Positions 60,454 to 64,000 of a stretch of 64,000 nucleotides of DNA are shown here, in pieces; within the stretch, counting starts at the first letter, position 1, and every line of letters begins with the position of its first letter. Both the position numbers and the translations under genes were made by a program. Below the pieces are notes generated by a model. The model was not told the origin of the DNA. It was given only the letters and a program-made list of their open reading frames with translations, and made no database searches. Source of the stretch: Pampus argenteus (taxonomy: Eukaryota > Chordata > Actinopteri > Scombriformes > Stromateidae). The stretch lies in assembly GCA_036937835.1 (NCBI GenBank), contig CM072881.1:4811001-4875000 (forward strand), given 5' to 3'.

Positions 60454-62244
60454 GTACACTGTAACCATGGACACATGCTGTACAGATCTGGCTGTGGTAT
60501 TTAATATAACACACAGGAGATACTGTTACTGTGTACTTTACGCTCACCTCTCAAGTCCTCACAAATATAGTCTCATTCACAGTGAGCCCACACACCACCT
60601 ACTTTGTTTTTCATGAGAATGTTTTGACCATCGTGTTGAGCAAATCCAATTATATTTCAGGCTGTTTGAACACTAATACGAAATGTATAAAGTGACACTT
60701 GTGTAAGATTGCTTAAACATTCTGGCTCTCACAGTAAACCTCATCCACCTCGCACAAAAGCTGCCAAAAAGGTGACATTAATGTTAACATTAATACAGGG
60801 TTCATTTATGTCAAGTTTTTTTTATTTTTTCTTATTCAGGAGTGTTTTTTTTAGGTGGCATTCCCTGTATCTGTGTGTGTGTTTTGAATGAGGGGTATTA
60901 TCACATTGTTTTTCATTGCATACTCGATGGGGTGTTTGCTTTCCTCACAGGTCTGCGCGGAAAAGTGAATCTAATTTTCTGCAGAAATGTCCTTAGTGAA
61001 AGGGCCGCAGCATTATACAGTACAATATCTATGGCTGCGGTGTCTGTTCTCCTCTTATCTGGAGGGCAAGGCTGGCGTTTGCATTTTAAGTGGAAACCTT
61101 GGTGGAATTCTAATGGGGAGTATCGACAGATATGAACCGCAGACCGGGCACTGCAGGACACGTTTCTTTTTTTTTTTTTTTTTATACCCCCCTTTCTCGT
61201 TTTTTAATTCACACAGCTTGTAGAAATAGAAATTTAAGAGAAAAAAAAAAAAAAAAAAAGGAAGATCGGGACACCATCACTCTCCACTCCAGACCCAGGA
61301 TAGCACAGACAAGCAGTTGTTTAATTACCTTTGCATAAGAATCCCGATCGATAGGCTTAAAAAGGCCTTGTCCCCCTGGCAACAAACCTCCCACATGCTT
61401 TATCATCGGCTGTCTGTTCGTGTGCCCGCTGAGAGCCACCCCCATGGCTCTGGCTGGGGAGGAAGGAGGTGTCATATTCTCATCTCTCTGTTTTTACTAA
61501 CGCTCCATCTTCTCTCGTCTCATTCCGCCACCTAACTTTGATACTTTAGTCTTATCATTTTCTCGCACCGCGTCCTCTCTCTTTATCAATCCTTACGTCC
61601 TCCCACCTTTCCCTGTTAACCTGCTATCCTCTCCCTCCCTTCCTCACATTCTCATCTCAGCTGTCCTCCTACCTATCCACCTCCCCCTCTCGTCTAGCAG
61701 TCCACCTTTCAGAAGGCTGCCAGGCCCGGCTCCATCAGCGGATGGCCGGGTCAATGGCAAGGATCTCCTTCGCCGACGGGTAATTATACTGCAGAACGGC
61801 AGCTCCTGCTCAGATGGGAGCCTGGGAGACAGAGATGCAGAAACTTTGAGAGGAGGATGGGGGGGGCAATCAATCGGGCAGATTGGAGTTGAATATCCCA
61901 CATTGGCCAGGCAGTGGGAATCGAGTGGCGTAAACTCACCAGCTTCTTGGCACATTTACTGCTAAAGCAACCTCATTTGCAGCCGAAGGCGGGAAGAAAT
62001 GCAGGTGGGAGAGACAATTGAACAAAGACTCTCTCGTCACTTCACTTCACTTTGTAAGGAAGGAGCGCTTTGCAAACTTAAATCATTTATACATTCCTCT
62101 TTTTGATTAGTTTTAACTATTAATGTGGAGCTGACCCTTTATAACCTTTGAAGGGAAGAAATTCAGCTACATTGAGGTTAATACTGCTGTATGTGTTGAC
62201 TGATGTGTTAACAGTTTAGTGTCTCTCTAGACTTTAACTAGTTA

Positions 62245-62500
62245 AAAACGCTGCTGCAAGACGGCTCACAAAGTCCAATAGAAAAGTCCACATGGCGCCT
62301 ATTTTAGCATCACTACACTGGTTACCTGAACGTTTTAGAATTGGTTTAAACATTTTACTTTTAATGCATGTTTGGGGTTGGCCCTCTGATTAGTTCCCTG
62401 ATTTGTTGCCACTTCAGAGCCTGAATGCATCGTGAGATCCTCGGGTAAGGGTCTGTTAGTAATTCCTAAGTCTAAGACTCGCTCGCTTTCTTCTTTTAAA
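62245..62500 (+). mobile_element. Non-LTR retrotransposon 3' remnant (L2/CR1-like)
   Basis: The + strand reads AAARRLTKSNRKVHMAPILA, then SLHWLPERFRIGLNILLL, the conserved end of the ORF2 reverse transcriptase of CR1/L2-type LINEs (the HW.LP..R block). A later piece, SSGKGLLVIPKSK, is displaced in another frame. Heavily decayed and truncated at its 5' side. Confidence 0.7.
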
Positions 62501-63059
62501 TGTCATAAAAATCCCCTTTTTCAGAATTACTTTCTCTTGTCCTTCTTCTATTATTTTTTCTGTAATTCAGACCTCGTTTGTCATTATTACTGTATCGGTT
62601 CTACTTTTATTTATTATTTACCTGCTCATTTCTCTTGCGCTTAGTTATGTGCATTTACAGGTCTATATATATATTTTTTATCTTTACACAATGGGCAGAT
62701 ACTGCCACCGACCCCAGAGTCAACAAATTATGAAACAAACCATAGTACACAGCAACAACTTTAGCAACGAAGGCTATAAATGGGACAGCAGTTAATGAGC
62801 TGAAGGCAGGAAAACTGTCATAAACAAAGCGTTCAGGCAGGTTGAAACTGGCTTTTGACTTACAGGGAGAATTTCTACATATGTTTAACCTCAAGTTTGG
62901 GAACTTTGACCATGTTTATTATAGATATCCACCATCATAACAGTCTATAAATAACACAATATGTCCCCTTTAACAATAGAAGCAGCAGATCAGAGAATGC
63001 TCCTATCACATAACATATCTTATAAAGGTGAGGTGGAAGTAAAGACCCCCAAAACCAAT

Positions 63060-63060
63060 A

Positions 63061-63093
<33 letters not shown>

Positions 63094-63221
63094 CACTATA
63101 TCCTTATTTGTACATTTAATGTCACTATTTTTGAATTTGATGTGTTCTCACATCACTTCTCCACTGCAGGGCCGCCTCCTCAGTGCTGTGCAGCTGCTCC
63201 TTGACGAATGTGGTTTTTGTT

Positions 63222-63253
<32 letters not shown>

Positions 63254-63310
63254 AAAGATTGTGCGTGCACCTGCATGTGTTTAGCTGGTGTGTGTGTGTG
63301 TGTGTGTGAT
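63060..63310. repeat. Cluster of (CA)n and (GT)n microsatellites
   Basis: (CA)n at 63060-63089 and (GT)n at 63223-63246 and 63288-63308. Opposite-strand dinucleotide runs this close could pair. Confidence 0.85.
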
Positions 63311-64000
63311 TGTGACAGGCAGTTGGATGTGCCATTGTGCTTTCAGGTAGTGTTTGATAGCAATGCATCAAAGACCTTGCCAGCGGTGTCTTCTAATGGG
63401 TTTTAGATTCAACTTTTGTATTATTATGTAAATAGGCGATTCTGTGATGTGGTATCAGCGTAGTCATCGCAGGGGCTGGAAGGCCCTTATCAAGAAGACG
63501 TTGAGGGAACAAAAAAAAATGTTGCACCTGAAAGTTAATTAAAAAGCCATAAAATAGAGGCTGCTCTTTAGTCTTGTTTGTTTGTCTGTCGGCCTGCTGA
63601 TCCGTCTTTCTCTCCGTTCCTCCCCCTCTCCTCCCCTCGGAGCCAGACGATGAATGGTTTCATTACAGTGACAAGTTCTGAGGCAGTCTCTCACCTCTTC
63701 TGTTGGCTCCCTTTTATTGCCAAACTATTTTCATGCCGAGAAGAAGGGCTGTACTTGATGAAAAAGCGCTTGAATTTAGACTTTTAATTTGTATACCGTT
63801 CATTACTCTCTAAGGCATCACGAGGCAAACTAACTTCTCTGTTTCTCAGCTTCCAGCTCCTCCTGGACTTCACTCTCACACAGTTAAAAACTTTTCTCTC
63901 TTCTCTTTTTTTCAACGTCACTCCCAAAATCTGACGTTCCTCTCCCCGTCGTGTCCGACTCGTACAGACGCCTGACTCCAGCCATCATGAGGAAGATTAA

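Larger units (their letters stand above)
60454..64000 (+). other. dnah9 intron 36 (continues beyond window)
   Basis: At least 3.5 kb. It contains a poly-T/poly-A inverted pair (61166-61182, 61240-61259), a LINE 3' remnant (62245-62500), and (CA)/(GT) runs at 63060-63089, 63223-63246 and 63288-63308. The next coding exon, expected to open with the Asn-Ile-His-Leu block, is not found. Confidence 0.7.

Noticed and set aside
1..60453. Assignment of the gene to dnah17 or dnah11
   Set aside because: The stalk and AAA5 segments, as remembered, fit DNAH9 better than the paralogues. A tree would settle it.
60731..60772. Exon-like stretch after cacag with Leu-Ile-His-Leu wording, similar to the expected next dynein exon
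   Set aside because: After the phase-0 end of exon 36 the sequence would begin with TAA, only a dozen residues look similar, and the match fades. Chance resemblance.
63967..64000. Possible exon start after cgtacag at the right edge
   Set aside because: The short translation in any frame does not match dynein, and phase 0 gives no recognisable block. Too short to judge.

Overview
The window is vertebrate, almost certainly teleost, genomic DNA. Short exons with canonical splice sites are separated by AT-rich introns full of (CA)n/(GT)n microsatellites, and the transposon families present (hAT, Tc1-mariner, a tRNA-derived SINE, an L2/CR1-like LINE and an endogenous retrovirus) are typical of ray-finned fish. 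A percomorph is my best guess, but the sequence does not prove it.

One host gene fills the window. It is an axonemal outer-arm dynein beta-type heavy chain on the + strand, best matched to dnah9. I trace 36 consecutive coding exons from base 1 to 60453. Every exon junction keeps phase, and together they give 5,981 coding nt, about 1,993 codons without a stop. They run from the end of AAA1 through AAA2 (P-loop exon at 6085), AAA3 (9771), AAA4 (20349), the coiled-coil stalk with its microtubule-binding tip (24285-35674), AAA5, and into AAA6 (54671-60453). The AAA1 P-loop lies left of the window and the C-terminal part lies right of it. Two introns use GC-AG instead of GT-AG ends.

The introns hold the rest. 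From left to right: a 564-bp internally deleted hAT element that keeps a BED zinc-finger exon (1785-2348); a minus-strand tRNA-derived SINE (about 3650-3810); two copies of one dispersed repeat (about 7010 and 19490); a decayed Tc1-mariner copy (17617-18410); a 5.6-kb intron dominated by simple sequence (24519-30116); a 944-bp hAT element with an exact 8-bp target duplication and a nested minisatellite (37345-38288); a 7.8-kb provirus antisense to the gene (46657-54483); and a LINE 3' remnant (about 62245-62500).

The provirus is the most interesting element. Its two 567-bp LTRs are identical base for base and it is flanked by a TGAAT duplication, so it inserted very recently. Its interior is nevertheless damaged. 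Gag is short, protease is cut just after Asp-Thr of the active site, the reverse transcriptase palm is missing, and pol carries further stops and a frame change. RNase H and integrase are largely preserved and the envelope frame is fully open. It has a tRNA-Tyr-type primer site, a UGA-CUAG gag stop with protease in the same frame, a repeated leader sequence and a strong leader splice donor. This pattern fits a defective, envelope-coding element copied with enzymes supplied by a relative.
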